From CAZNEZ01 sp964572475 (GTDB lineage: Bacteria; Bacillota; Clostridia; Lachnospirales; Lachnospiraceae): a stretch of 9,017 bases of DNA. The notes under the pieces are model-generated. The model searched no databases and was not told where the DNA came from. It was given only the letters and a program-made list of their open reading frames with translations. Both the position numbers and the translations under genes were made by a program. Positions 1 to 6,188 of the stretch are shown here, piece after piece. Numbering within the stretch: position 1 is the first letter of the stretch; each line of letters begins with the position of its first letter. The stretch spans positions 1 to 9,017 of the forward strand of contig CAZNEZ010000066.1 of the NCBI GenBank assembly GCA_964572475.1. Reading direction: 5' to 3'.

Positions 1-51
1 CGCGCCAGATTGTGGCTCTGGAGGCCCAGGGTTCGAATCCCTGTATCCACC
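1..51 (+). tRNA. tRNA-His(GTG), 3' part only
   Basis: The window opens inside this tRNA; the 5' acceptor strand and most of the D arm lie upstream. The anticodon stem CCAGA/TCTGG (5-9, 17-21) encloses the loop TTGTGGC, with anticodon GTG at 12-14. The T arm is CAGGG-TTCGAAT-CCCTG (27-43). The 3' acceptor strand TATCCAC (44-50) is followed by C at 51. A C at position 73 is the bacterial tRNA-His identity feature, pairing with the extra G at -1, and supports the call. CCA is not encoded, so it must be added by nucleotidyltransferase. Confidence 0.93.
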
Positions 52-66
52 CTTTGTATTTACCTT

Positions 67-138
67 AGGGCTATCGCCAAGCGGTAAGGCACAGGACTTT
101 GACTCCTGCATTCGCTGGTTCGAATCCAGTTAGCCCTG
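67..138 (+). tRNA. tRNA-Gln(TTG)
   Basis: A complete cloverleaf. The acceptor stem AGGGCTA (67-73) pairs with TAGCCCT (131-137), with discriminator G at 138. The anticodon stem CAGGA/TCCTG (92-96, 104-108) holds the loop CTTTGAC with anticodon TTG at 99-101. The T arm GCTGG-TTCGAAT-CCAGT closes with one G-T wobble. CCA is not encoded. It lies 15 nt after tRNA-His and 35 nt before tRNA-Lys, so the three are probably cut from one transcript. Many Firmicutes make Gln-tRNA(Gln) by amidation of Glu-tRNA(Gln); this window does not show which route is used. Confidence 0.96.
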
Positions 139-173
139 CTTATAAGCAAGGCAATTGTTTATATTTTGCATAT

Positions 174-246
174 GGGATATTAGCTCAGTTGGTAGAGCAC
201 TTGACTTTTAATCAAGTTGTCCCGGGTTCGAATCCCGGATGTCTCA
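174..246 (+). tRNA. tRNA-Lys(TTT)
   Basis: A complete cloverleaf. The acceptor GGGATAT (174-180) pairs with ATGTCTC (239-245), including two G-T wobbles, and the discriminator is A at 246. The anticodon stem CTTGA/TCAAG (200-204, 212-216) holds the loop CTTTTAA with anticodon TTT at 207-209. The T arm is CCGGG-TTCGAAT-CCCGG. CCA is not encoded. This is the last gene of the tRNA cluster; a strong terminator begins 7 nt after it. Confidence 0.96.
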
Positions 247-252
247 TTATTG

Positions 253-281
253 AAAGTGCTTGCGTTGGCAAGTGCTTTTTT
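253..281 (+). terminator. Intrinsic terminator of the tRNA cluster
   Basis: An 11-bp stem with two G-T wobbles (253-263 pairing with 268-278) carries a GTTG tetraloop and runs into an uninterrupted T6 (276-281). Position (7 nt after tRNA-Lys), stem strength and T-tract fit a Rho-independent terminator for the His-Gln-Lys transcript. The T-tract is also part of the 5' arm of the next palindrome (277-317), so the two structures compete for the same bases. Confidence 0.9.
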
Positions 282-317
282 GCTTTATAGGAAATTTCAT
301 TTCCTATAAAGCAAAAA
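277..317. repeat. Perfect palindrome, 19-bp arms with TTC loop
   Basis: The arms at 277-295 and 299-317 are exact reverse complements separated by TTC. The outer ends are T5 and A5. On neither strand is the hairpin followed by a T-tract, so it is not an ordinary intrinsic terminator, although its 5' arm contains the T-tract of the preceding one. A perfect 19-bp match cannot reasonably be chance. It could be an RNA hairpin, a DNA cruciform, the end of a small repeat element, or a block on readthrough or antisense transcription. Confidence 0.9.
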
Positions 318-380
318 CACTCCGCGTGAATCACAGGGCCGCGGAAGTGGAAGTTATTATTAGCGCAATTTCACCCCGCG
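318..380 (+). other. GC-rich stretch with two alternative hairpins; candidate structured RNA or repeat element
   Basis: The segment is much richer in G and C than its surroundings. CACTCCGCG (318-326) pairs with CGCGGAAGTG (340-349) with one bulged A, giving a 9-bp stem. The same CGCGG (340-344) can instead pair with CCGCG at 376-380. The two partners are near-identical direct repeats, CACTCCGCG (318-326) and CACCCCGCG (372-380), so the structures exclude each other. This resembles an attenuator or a dispersed palindromic element. I do not recognise a named RNA family, and there is no convincing open reading frame. Confidence 0.45.
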
Positions 381-404
381 AAAGAGTATGCAAGCATACT
401 CTTT
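381..404. repeat. 24-bp perfect palindrome, 11-bp arms
   Basis: AAAGAGTATGC (381-391) and GCATACTCTTT (394-404) are exact reverse complements around AA. The palindrome lies 6 bp upstream of a TATAAT (410-415) and would cover the -35 position of that promoter. It may therefore be an operator; as RNA it would be a stable hairpin. It directly abuts the GC-rich element at 318-380. Confidence 0.8.
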
Positions 405-415
405 GCTCTTATAAT
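387..415 (+). promoter_or_regulatory. Possible promoter for the DUF2164-hydE unit
   Basis: A perfect -10 TATAAT lies at 410-415, about 60 nt before the DUF2164 start. At 17-bp spacing the -35 (TATGCA, 387-392) is poor and falls inside the 24-bp palindrome. The -10 is convincing and the -35 is not, which could mean an activator-dependent or repressed promoter, or that the TATAAT is coincidental. Confidence 0.35.
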
Positions 416-477
416 AGGGAATTGAGCAGAAAAGTGGAACATTAAAGAAGAATACTGACATTACGAGGAGGTATCAT

Positions 478-714
478 ATGTATTCAATTAAAGACGAAGA
501 TAAGAAACAGTTACGTGCTGAAATAACGCATTTCTTTGGGGAAGAGTATGAACTTGAATTAGGAATAATTGGTTCTGATAAGATTCTGGATTTCTTTCTT
601 GAGGTGCTTGGAGATAAGATATATAATAAGGGATTAGATGATGCAAAAGCATTTTATAAAAAATATGCAGAAAATATGGATACGGATTTTTACTCATTAT
701 ATAGAGAAAAGTAA
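478..714 (+). CDS. DUF2164 family small protein
   Basis: A 78-residue acidic protein with no signal peptide or membrane segment, so probably cytosolic. It resembles the DUF2164 family: an N-terminal stretch rich in E, K and Q (1-20), a central segment with the family pattern ILDFFLEVLGDKIYN (36-50), and the following GLDDAKAFYKKY helix. The family has no established function and its members are usually of this size. The start is well supported by GAGGAGG (465-471), 6 nt before ATG. It stands 25 nt upstream of hydE on the same strand and is probably co-transcribed with it. No cysteine is present, which argues against a metal-cluster carrier. The family call is from recalled resemblance. Confidence 0.8.
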   Translation: MYSIKDEDKKQLRAEITHFFGEEYELELGIIGSDKILDFFLEVLGDKIYNKGLDDAKAFYKKYAENMDTDFYSLYREK

Positions 715-728
715 GTAATAGCCATATG

Positions 729-734
729 TGGAGG
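729..734 (+). promoter_or_regulatory. Ribosome binding site that fixes the hydE start
   Basis: TGGAGG lies 5 nt before ATG 740. The frame also offers a GTG at 728, but that codon overlaps this Shine-Dalgarno sequence and has no good one of its own upstream. ATG 740 is therefore preferred. Confidence 0.8.
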
Positions 735-739
735 CACAA

Positions 740-1801
740 ATGCAGAATAAAAAAAGTGACGAAGAAGTTAAAAAACTTATAGACAAGCTAAGAAGAGATA
801 GATGGCTTACAAGAGATGAATTTAGAAAAATTATAGAAGAGAGAGATGAGTCATCAGCAGAATACTTATTTATGAATGCCAGGGAAGTTAGAGAAGACAT
901 TTATGGTAAAAAAGTATTCATTAGAGGACTTATTGAGTTTACTAATTATTGTAAAAATAATTGCATTTATTGTGGGATAAGAAGAGATAATAAAAATGCA
1001 GAAAGATATAGACTTACTAAGGAGCAGATATTAAGCTGCTGTAAAGAGGGTTATAAATTGGGATTTAGGACATTTGTATTACAAGGTGGAGAAGATCCAT
1101 ATTATACGGATGAGATTATTGTTGACATAGTTACATCTATTAAGAGACAGCATCCAGATTGTGCGGTTACGCTTTCTATAGGCGAAAAAAGCTTTGCAAG
1201 CTATAAAAAGTACTATGAGGCAGGAGCAGATAGATATCTTCTTAGGCATGAAACGGCAAATGAGGCGCATTATGAGAAGCTTCATACCGAAGACCAGAAG
1301 TTATCTAATAGAATGAAATGCCTAAGTGATTTGAAAAGCATAGGATATCAGGTAGGTACAGGATTTATGGTGGGTTCTCCTTATCAGACTATAGAATGCA
1401 TTTTAGATGATATAGAGTATATTAAAATGCTTAATCCTGAAATGGTTGGAATCGGACCTTTTATATCTCATAAGGATACACCATTTTGCAATGAAGCAGA
1501 TGGAACATCAGAGCTTACATTATATCTTATAGCAATATTTAGACTTATTAATCCACATTTACTTATACCGGCAACTACAGCACTAGGAACAGTAGATGGC
1601 AATGGCAGAGAAAAAGGTGTCTTAGCTGGTGCTAATGTAGTAATGCCTAATTTGTCACCTATAAATGTCAGAAATAAATATTTACTTTATGATAATAAAA
1701 TCTGTACGGGTGATGAATCGGCTGAATGTAGGAGATGTATGGATATGAGAATTAAAAGCGTTGGATATGAAGTTGTAATAGAAAGAGGAGATTATCAATA
1801 G
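740..1801 (+). CDS. hydE: [FeFe]-hydrogenase H-cluster maturation radical SAM enzyme HydE
   Basis: A 353-residue cytosolic radical SAM enzyme of the BioB/HydE/PylB group. The [4Fe-4S] site is C71-x3-C75-x2-C78 in the NYCKNNCIYCG motif, followed by VLQGGEDP (about 114-121), the typical SAM-binding loop. The C-terminus has C322-x7-C330-x2-C333, the spacing of the accessory cluster cysteines in Thermotoga HydE; this separates it from BioB and supports HydE over PylB. HydE works with HydG and HydF to build the CO/CN-containing diiron subcluster of [FeFe] hydrogenase. Neither partner, nor a hydrogenase, is in the window. Length is normal for the family. It is 25 nt downstream of the DUF2164 gene and ends at TAG. 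A related methylornithine synthase or unknown paralogue is the main alternative. Confidence 0.9.
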   Translation: MQNKKSDEEVKKLIDKLRRDRWLTRDEFRKIIEERDESSAEYLFMNAREVREDIYGKKVFIRGLIEFTNYCKNNCIYCGIRRDNKNAERYRLTKEQILSCCKEGYKLGFRTFVLQGGEDPYYTDEIIVDIVTSIKRQHPDCAVTLSIGEKSFASYKKYYEAGADRYLLRHETANEAHYEKLHTEDQKLSNRMKCLSDLKSIGYQVGTGFMVGSPYQTIECILDDIEYIKMLNPEMVGIGPFISHKDTPFCNEADGTSELTLYLIAIFRLINPHLLIPATTALGTVDGNGREKGVLAGANVVMPNLSPINVRNKYLLYDNKICTGDESAECRRCMDMRIKSVGYEVVIERGDYQ

Positions 1802-1805
1802 TATA

Positions 1806-1824
1806 TAAATTGGTCGCCAATTTA
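1806..1824 (+). other. Short hairpin after hydE, weak terminator candidate
   Basis: TAAATTGG and CCAATTTA form a perfect 8-bp stem with a TCG loop, 4 nt after the hydE stop. Only three Ts follow the central pairs and the stem is AT-rich. It may act as a weak terminator or as a 3'-end stabiliser. No better terminator is visible before the next promoter. Confidence 0.35.
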
Positions 1825-1859
1825 GATGAGTTAAACATAATTATTTCACAAAAATAAAT

Positions 1860-1887
1860 TTGATTTCTTGACATGTTGGAGTATAAT
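1860..1887 (+). promoter_or_regulatory. SigA-type promoter of the MATE-tcdA-galT operon
   Basis: TTGATT (1860-1865) and TATAAT (1882-1887) are 16 bp apart, giving an expected start near 1894 and a leader of about 25 nt. A perfect TTGACA (1868-1873) lies in the spacer, only 8 bp before the -10, too close to pair with it. ACATG (1871-1875) and CATGT (1890-1894) form an inverted repeat centred on the -10 with half-sites 19 bp apart, a plausible repressor site. Confidence 0.65.
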
Positions 1888-1919
1888 ACCATGTAGTAAA
1901 TACAAAGGATGGTGCCAAG

Positions 1920-3278
1920 ATGATAAGAAACTTAACAGAAGGAAAACCAGAAACAGTTTTATGGAAGTTTTCAATACCAATGTTTATCAGTGTAATATTT
2001 CAGCAGATTTACAGCATATCAGATAGCGTTATAGCAGGAAGATTTGCAGGTGAAAACGCACTTGCAGCAGTAGGTGCTTCATATCCGATTACTATGATAT
2101 TCATGGCAATAGCAATTGGAAGTAACATAGGATGTTCGGTAGTGATTTCACAGTTATTTGGCGCAAAAAAGATTGAAGAAATGAAGACTGCGATTATGAC
2201 AACTTTAACAACATCAGTTGTACTGTCAGTAGTTCTCACGGTTATAGGATTAGCCTGTAGTAGATTGTTTATGATAATGATTCGCACGCCAGAAGAAGTA
2301 TTTGATGATGGTGCTTTATACCTTCAGATATACATAGCCGGATTTCTGTTTTTGTTCATCTATAACATAGCAACAGGCATTTTTACATCACTTGGAGATT
2401 CTAAGACGCCACTATACTTTCTTATAGGTTCTTCTATAGGCAATGTTGTCCTTGATATCTTGTTTGTAGCAGGTTTTGGCTGGGGGGTAGCAGGCGTAGC
2501 ATGGGCAACTTTTATAGCACAGGGAGCGGCGTGCATTCTTGCAACAGTAACACTTTTTAAAAGGTTAAGAGAGATAAAAACAGATAAAAAGTATAAAAGA
2601 TTCTCTATGCGTATGCTTGGCAAGATAAGTATTATAGCAGTACCAAGCATTTTACAGCAGAGTTTTATATCTATAGGAAATATTTTTATTCAAGGTTTAA
2701 TTAACGGATTTGGCTCATCGGCAATTGCAGGATATTCTGCAGCGATTAAGTTGAACACATTTACAATAACATCATTTACAACTTTGGGAAATGGATTATC
2801 AAGCTTTACGGCACAAAATATTGGTGCAGGTCGCAGAGACAGGGTTGAAAAAGGCTATAAAGCGGGTGTAAAACTTGCACTTATTGTAGCGGTGCCATTT
2901 GTTATAGCATATTTTGTATTTAGTAAGCCATTACTACTAATGTTTATGAAGAGCAGCAGTACAAATGCATTAGAAGTAGGAGAAGCATTTTTAAAGATAG
3001 TTTCACCATTTTACCTAATAGCACTTGTTAAATTAATGTCAGATGGAGTACTAAGAGGTGCGGGTAAGATGAAGTATTTTATGATATCAACTTTTCTTGA
3101 CTTAGGACTAAGAGTTATATTATCATTCATACTAGTAATTCCATTTAAAACAACTGGAATATGGATGACGTGGCCAATTGGCTGGACAATATCAGCAGTA
3201 TTATCAGCAATATTTGCAATAAGAGGCGTAATCCATGAAAAACCTATAATAGATGAAAGGATGGACGAGAATGCTTAA
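1920..3278 (+). CDS. MATE family multidrug/toxin efflux transporter
   Basis: A 452-residue integral membrane protein with about twelve hydrophobic segments in two homologous halves (roughly 1-220 and 230-445). The N-terminal EGKPETVLWKFSIPMFISVIFQQIYSISDSVIAGRF is typical of MATE proteins, with the conserved FQQ-x2-x3-D region around 27-36. The family exports drugs or metabolites in exchange for Na+ or H+. The substrate cannot be read from sequence, and similarity to DinF/YoeA-type members is only an impression. Start ATG 1920 follows AAAGGATGG (1904-1912). It is first in the operon, directly behind its own promoter, and its end overlaps tcdA by 8 nt. The charged C-terminus (PIIDERMDENA) is cytosolic. 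Confidence 0.93.
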   Translation: MIRNLTEGKPETVLWKFSIPMFISVIFQQIYSISDSVIAGRFAGENALAAVGASYPITMIFMAIAIGSNIGCSVVISQLFGAKKIEEMKTAIMTTLTTSVVLSVVLTVIGLACSRLFMIMIRTPEEVFDDGALYLQIYIAGFLFLFIYNIATGIFTSLGDSKTPLYFLIGSSIGNVVLDILFVAGFGWGVAGVAWATFIAQGAACILATVTLFKRLREIKTDKKYKRFSMRMLGKISIIAVPSILQQSFISIGNIFIQGLINGFGSSAIAGYSAAIKLNTFTITSFTTLGNGLSSFTAQNIGAGRRDRVEKGYKAGVKLALIVAVPFVIAYFVFSKPLLLMFMKSSSTNALEVGEAFLKIVSPFYLIALVKLMSDGVLRGAGKMKYFMISTFLDLGLRVILSFILVIPFKTTGIWMTWPIGWTISAVLSAIFAIRGVIHEKPIIDERMDENA

Positions 3279-4002
3279 TCAGTTCTCAAGAACGGAGCTT
3301 CTTCTTGGAGAAGAGGCTATAGATAAATTAAAAAGTTTAAGAGTAGCAGTGTTTGGGATAGGCGGAGTAGGCGGATATGTAGTTGAAGCACTTGCCAGAA
3401 GCGGAGTAGGAACAATTGATATTATAGATAACGATGATGTTTCAATTACTAATATTAATAGACAGATTATTGCTACACATAGTACAGTAGGAAAGCTCAA
3501 AGTAGATGTTATGAAAGAAAGAATTTATGATATTAACCCAGAAGCTATTGTTAATGCGTATGCTACATTTTTTCTTCCCGAAAATGCTAATGAATTTGAA
3601 TTTAATAAATATGATTATGTTGTAGATGCAGTTGATACTGTTACAGCTAAGATTGAGATTATAATGAAATGTAAAGAGATGAATATACCTGTAATAAGTT
3701 CTATGGGAGCAGGAAATAAGCTTGATCCATCTAGGTTTGAGGTGACTGATATATATAAAACTTCGGTCTGTCCACTTGCCAAGGTTATGAGAAGAGAGCT
3801 TAAAAAGCGTGGTGTAAAGAATCTAAAAGTAGTATACTCTAAAGAAGAGGCAATTACGCCCTTAGAAAGTGAAGAAATGCACAATCCTAACAATAATAAA
3901 AGAAGTATTCCGGGAAGTATAGCTTTTGTACCATCGGTAGCAGGACTTATTATGGCAGGAGAAGTAATAAAAGACTTAACGATACACAATAAGGAGGAAT
4001 AG
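3271..4002 (+). CDS. tcdA: tRNA threonylcarbamoyladenosine dehydratase TcdA (E1-like)
   Basis: A 243-residue ThiF/E1-like ATP-dependent enzyme that cyclises t6A to ct6A at position 37 of ANN-decoding tRNAs. Visible are the nucleotide-binding loop GIGGVGG (29-35), the acidic D53 of the IIDND strand, NINRQ (61-65) with the conserved arginine, K75, DAVD (119-122), SSMGAGNKLDPS (143-154) and C167 in TSVCPLAKVMR. The motif order and the N-terminus NQFSRTELLLGEEA match TcdA/CsdL better than MoeB or ThiF, and there is no C-terminal rhodanese domain. ATG 3271 is preferred over the in-frame ATG 3253 because homologues begin at MLNQFSRTE and an AGGA lies 9 nt before it. It overlaps the MATE gene by 8 nt and ends 2 nt before galT. 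Confidence 0.93.
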   Translation: MLNQFSRTELLLGEEAIDKLKSLRVAVFGIGGVGGYVVEALARSGVGTIDIIDNDDVSITNINRQIIATHSTVGKLKVDVMKERIYDINPEAIVNAYATFFLPENANEFEFNKYDYVVDAVDTVTAKIEIIMKCKEMNIPVISSMGAGNKLDPSRFEVTDIYKTSVCPLAKVMRRELKKRGVKNLKVVYSKEEAITPLESEEMHNPNNNKRSIPGSIAFVPSVAGLIMAGEVIKDLTIHNKEE

Positions 4003-4004
4003 AC

Positions 4005-5522
4005 ATGAATCAGACATTATTATTTAAAGCAATAAAAAGCCTGGTAGAATATGGAATATTGCACGAACTTCTTACAGAAGATGATAGGATTTATACTACT
4101 AACATGATAATTGACACTCTTAACATAGATGAATATTCAGATGAAGGTATCATGGAAGGAGAGCTATACGATATACTAAAAGTTATTAATGATTATGCAG
4201 TATTTGCTGGGATAATTGAAAGCGATAGCACAACGTATAGAGATTTATTTGATACTAGAATTATGAATCTTTTACTTCCAAGGCCTAGTGAAGTAAGGAG
4301 AAAATTCTGGACATTATATGAAGAAAGTCCCAAGGCGGCAACTGATTATTACTATGATTTTTCAAAAGCATCTGATTATATAAGAACATATAGAGTTTCA
4401 AAGGACGAAAAATGGAAGACTAATACTGAGTTTGGAGAACTTGATATTACAATTAATCTTTCTAAGCCAGAAAAGGATCCAAAAGCCATTGCAGAAGCTA
4501 AAACAATGAAGCAGAGTGGATATCCGAAATGCCTCTTATGTAAGGAGAATGAAGGATATGCTGGTAGAACCAATCACCCTGCAAGGGAGAATCACAGGAT
4601 AATTCCAATAACTATTAATAATAGGTCATGGAATCTTCAATATTCACCATATGTTTATTATAATGAGCATTGTATTGTGTTCAATGGCGAACATATTCCT
4701 ATGGTAATTAACAGAGATACATTTTGTAAACTGCTTGACTTTGTAAGCCAGTTTCCACATTATTTTGTTGGTTCTAATGCGGATCTGCCTATTGTGGGTG
4801 GTTCTATTCTTACACATGACCATTTTCAGGGTGGATGTTATGAGTTTCCTATGGCTAAGGCAGAAATTGTTAGAGAATTTACTGTAGAGGGTTTTGAAGA
4901 TGTTGAAGCAGGTATAGTAAAGTGGCCAATGTCTGTTATTAGAATTAGTGGTGAAAAAGATAGAATTATAGAATTAGCTGATATAATTTTAAAAGAATGG
5001 AAAGAATATACAGATGAGAAATCATTTGTATTTGCATATACAGATGGAGAACCTCATAATACTATTACTCCTATTGCAAGAGTGAGAGATGAAAGATTTG
5101 AGCTGGATTTGGTGCTTCGTAATAATATAACGACTGAAGAACATCCAATGGGTGTATATCATCCACATAGTGAGCTTCATCATATTAAAAGAGAAAATAT
5201 TGGATTAATAGAGGTTATGGGCCTTGCGGTACTTCCTGCAAGACTTAAAAATGAACTTAGTGAATTAAAGTATGCAATCATGAAGGGCAGTGACCTTACA
5301 GCAAATGAGCTTACAAGTAAACATGCTAAGTGGGCTGAAACATTTATAGAAAAATATCCGAAAGAAACATTTAAAGATGAGGCTTTAACTGATAAAATAA
5401 TAAAAGACGAAGTCGGCAAAGTATTTAAAGAAGTGTTATGCGATGCGGGAATCTATAAACAGTCTGAAGAAGGAATGGAAGGATTTTTGAGATTTATTCA
5501 CAAAATTAAAGGTAAATACTAA
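4005..5522 (+). CDS. galT: Class II UDP-glucose:hexose-1-phosphate uridylyltransferase GalT
   Basis: A 505-residue cytosolic enzyme of the Leloir pathway that transfers UMP between UDP-glucose and galactose-1-phosphate. Length and sequence fit the Firmicute class II type (about 500 residues) and not the 350-residue class I enzyme. Recognisable landmarks are LLPRPSEVRRKFWTLY (90-105), the conserved PKCLLCKENEGYAGR (174-188), HPARENHRIIPI (191-202), and the class II active-site region GGSILTHDHFQGG (265-277), which replaces the HPHPH motif of class I. AAGGAGG (3991-3997) gives a strong start at ATG 4005, and the gene overlaps the HAD gene by 1 nt. No galK or galE is nearby, so the other Leloir steps must be encoded elsewhere. 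The pairing with a tRNA-modification gene is unusual. Confidence 0.95.
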   Translation: MNQTLLFKAIKSLVEYGILHELLTEDDRIYTTNMIIDTLNIDEYSDEGIMEGELYDILKVINDYAVFAGIIESDSTTYRDLFDTRIMNLLLPRPSEVRRKFWTLYEESPKAATDYYYDFSKASDYIRTYRVSKDEKWKTNTEFGELDITINLSKPEKDPKAIAEAKTMKQSGYPKCLLCKENEGYAGRTNHPARENHRIIPITINNRSWNLQYSPYVYYNEHCIVFNGEHIPMVINRDTFCKLLDFVSQFPHYFVGSNADLPIVGGSILTHDHFQGGCYEFPMAKAEIVREFTVEGFEDVEAGIVKWPMSVIRISGEKDRIIELADIILKEWKEYTDEKSFVFAYTDGEPHNTITPIARVRDERFELDLVLRNNITTEEHPMGVYHPHSELHHIKRENIGLIEVMGLAVLPARLKNELSELKYAIMKGSDLTANELTSKHAKWAETFIEKYPKETFKDEALTDKIIKDEVGKVFKEVLCDAGIYKQSEEGMEGFLRFIHKIKGKY

Positions 5523-6187
5523 TGTATCAATATATACTATTTGACCTCGACGGAACACTTACTAATTCTAAAGAGGGAATAACAAAATGTGTTCAATATG
5601 CATTAAAGCATTTTAATATAATAGAGGAAGATTTGGAAAAACTAGTACCATTTATTGGACCACCTCTTGTCAATTCTTTTGAAACATTTTACGGAATGTC
5701 AAGAGAAGACGCACTGACTGCAACAGAGCAGTATAGAGTAAGATTCAAAGATATAGGTCTCTTTGAGAACTATCCATATGAAGGAATTGATGTACTGCTA
5801 GAAAAACTCGTCAAATCTGGAAAAACACTTGCAGTAGCAACTTCTAAGCCAGAGATATTTACTCATAGGATTTTAGAAAAATTCGATTTAGCAAAGTATT
5901 TTACTGTGGTAGCAGGAAGCGAGATTGATGGTACCAGAAATGAAAAGTCAGAAGTTATAGAGGAAGCTTTTAGAAGATTAAAGCTAAGTGAATCGGATAA
6001 AAACAATGCCATTATGGTGGGAGACAGGCTACACGATGTTATTGGAGCTAAGAAGTTTGGAATCCCTGTTATAGGAGTTCAATATGGTTTTGCCGAGGAG
6101 GGAGAACTTCTAAAAAACGGTGCAGATTATATTGTCAATACAGTTGAAGAATTAGGTGATTTCCTACTTAAGAATGAAAGGGCATGA
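5522..6187 (+). CDS. HAD-IA phosphatase, phosphoglycolate phosphatase-like
   Basis: A 221-residue cytosolic HAD hydrolase with all four motifs: D8-x-D10-GT (nucleophile and acid/base), T107-S108 in ATSKP (motif II), K142 (motif III), and GDRLHD (167-172; motif IV, D168 and D172 binding Mg2+). The helical cap after motif I (about 15-85) places it in subfamily IA, close to the GPH/Gph-like group. Substrate specificity cannot be read from this; phosphoglycolate, nucleotides or sugar phosphates are possible. Its start is in TAATG, overlapping the galT stop by 1 nt, so it is probably translationally coupled, and a sugar-phosphate role linked to GalT is a reasonable inference. It ends 1 nt before the PIG-L gene. 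Confidence 0.88.
   Translation: MYQYILFDLDGTLTNSKEGITKCVQYALKHFNIIEEDLEKLVPFIGPPLVNSFETFYGMSREDALTATEQYRVRFKDIGLFENYPYEGIDVLLEKLVKSGKTLAVATSKPEIFTHRILEKFDLAKYFTVVAGSEIDGTRNEKSEVIEEAFRRLKLSESDKNNAIMVGDRLHDVIGAKKFGIPVIGVQYGFAEEGELLKNGADYIVNTVEELGDFLLKNERA
6177..6182 (+). promoter_or_regulatory. Ribosome binding site fixing the PIG-L start, inside the HAD gene
   Basis: AAAGGG lies 6 nt before ATG 6189 and within the last codons of the HAD gene. In-frame upstream candidates, GTG 6156 and ATG 6174, have no comparable site and would give an atypical longer N-terminus. Confidence 0.7.
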
Positions 6188-6188
6188 A

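Noticed and set aside
174..317. Integration (att) site of a mobile element at the tRNA-Lys 3' end
   Set aside because: No integrase, no second copy of the tRNA 3' end and no mobile-element genes are seen in the window; the neighbouring genes look like core functions.
318..404. CRISPR array
   Set aside because: There are only two 9-nt imperfect direct repeats, with no regular repeat-spacer pattern and no cas genes.
99..445. Two short plus-strand reading frames (63 and 61 codons) over the tRNA genes and the repeat element
   Set aside because: They run through tRNA-Gln, tRNA-Lys, the terminator and the palindromes, lack Shine-Dalgarno sequences and have no protein-like composition.
728..1801. 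GTG 728 as the hydE start
   Set aside because: It overlaps the TGGAGG ribosome binding site that serves ATG 740, so the longer form is unlikely.
1868..1873. TTGACA as the -35 of the MATE promoter
   Set aside because: Only 8 bp separate it from TATAAT, and no acceptable -10 lies 16-18 bp downstream.
3615..3989. 124-codon minus-strand frame opposite tcdA
   Set aside because: It is antisense to a well-supported conserved enzyme and its sequence is low-complexity, a by-product of the codon use of the real gene.
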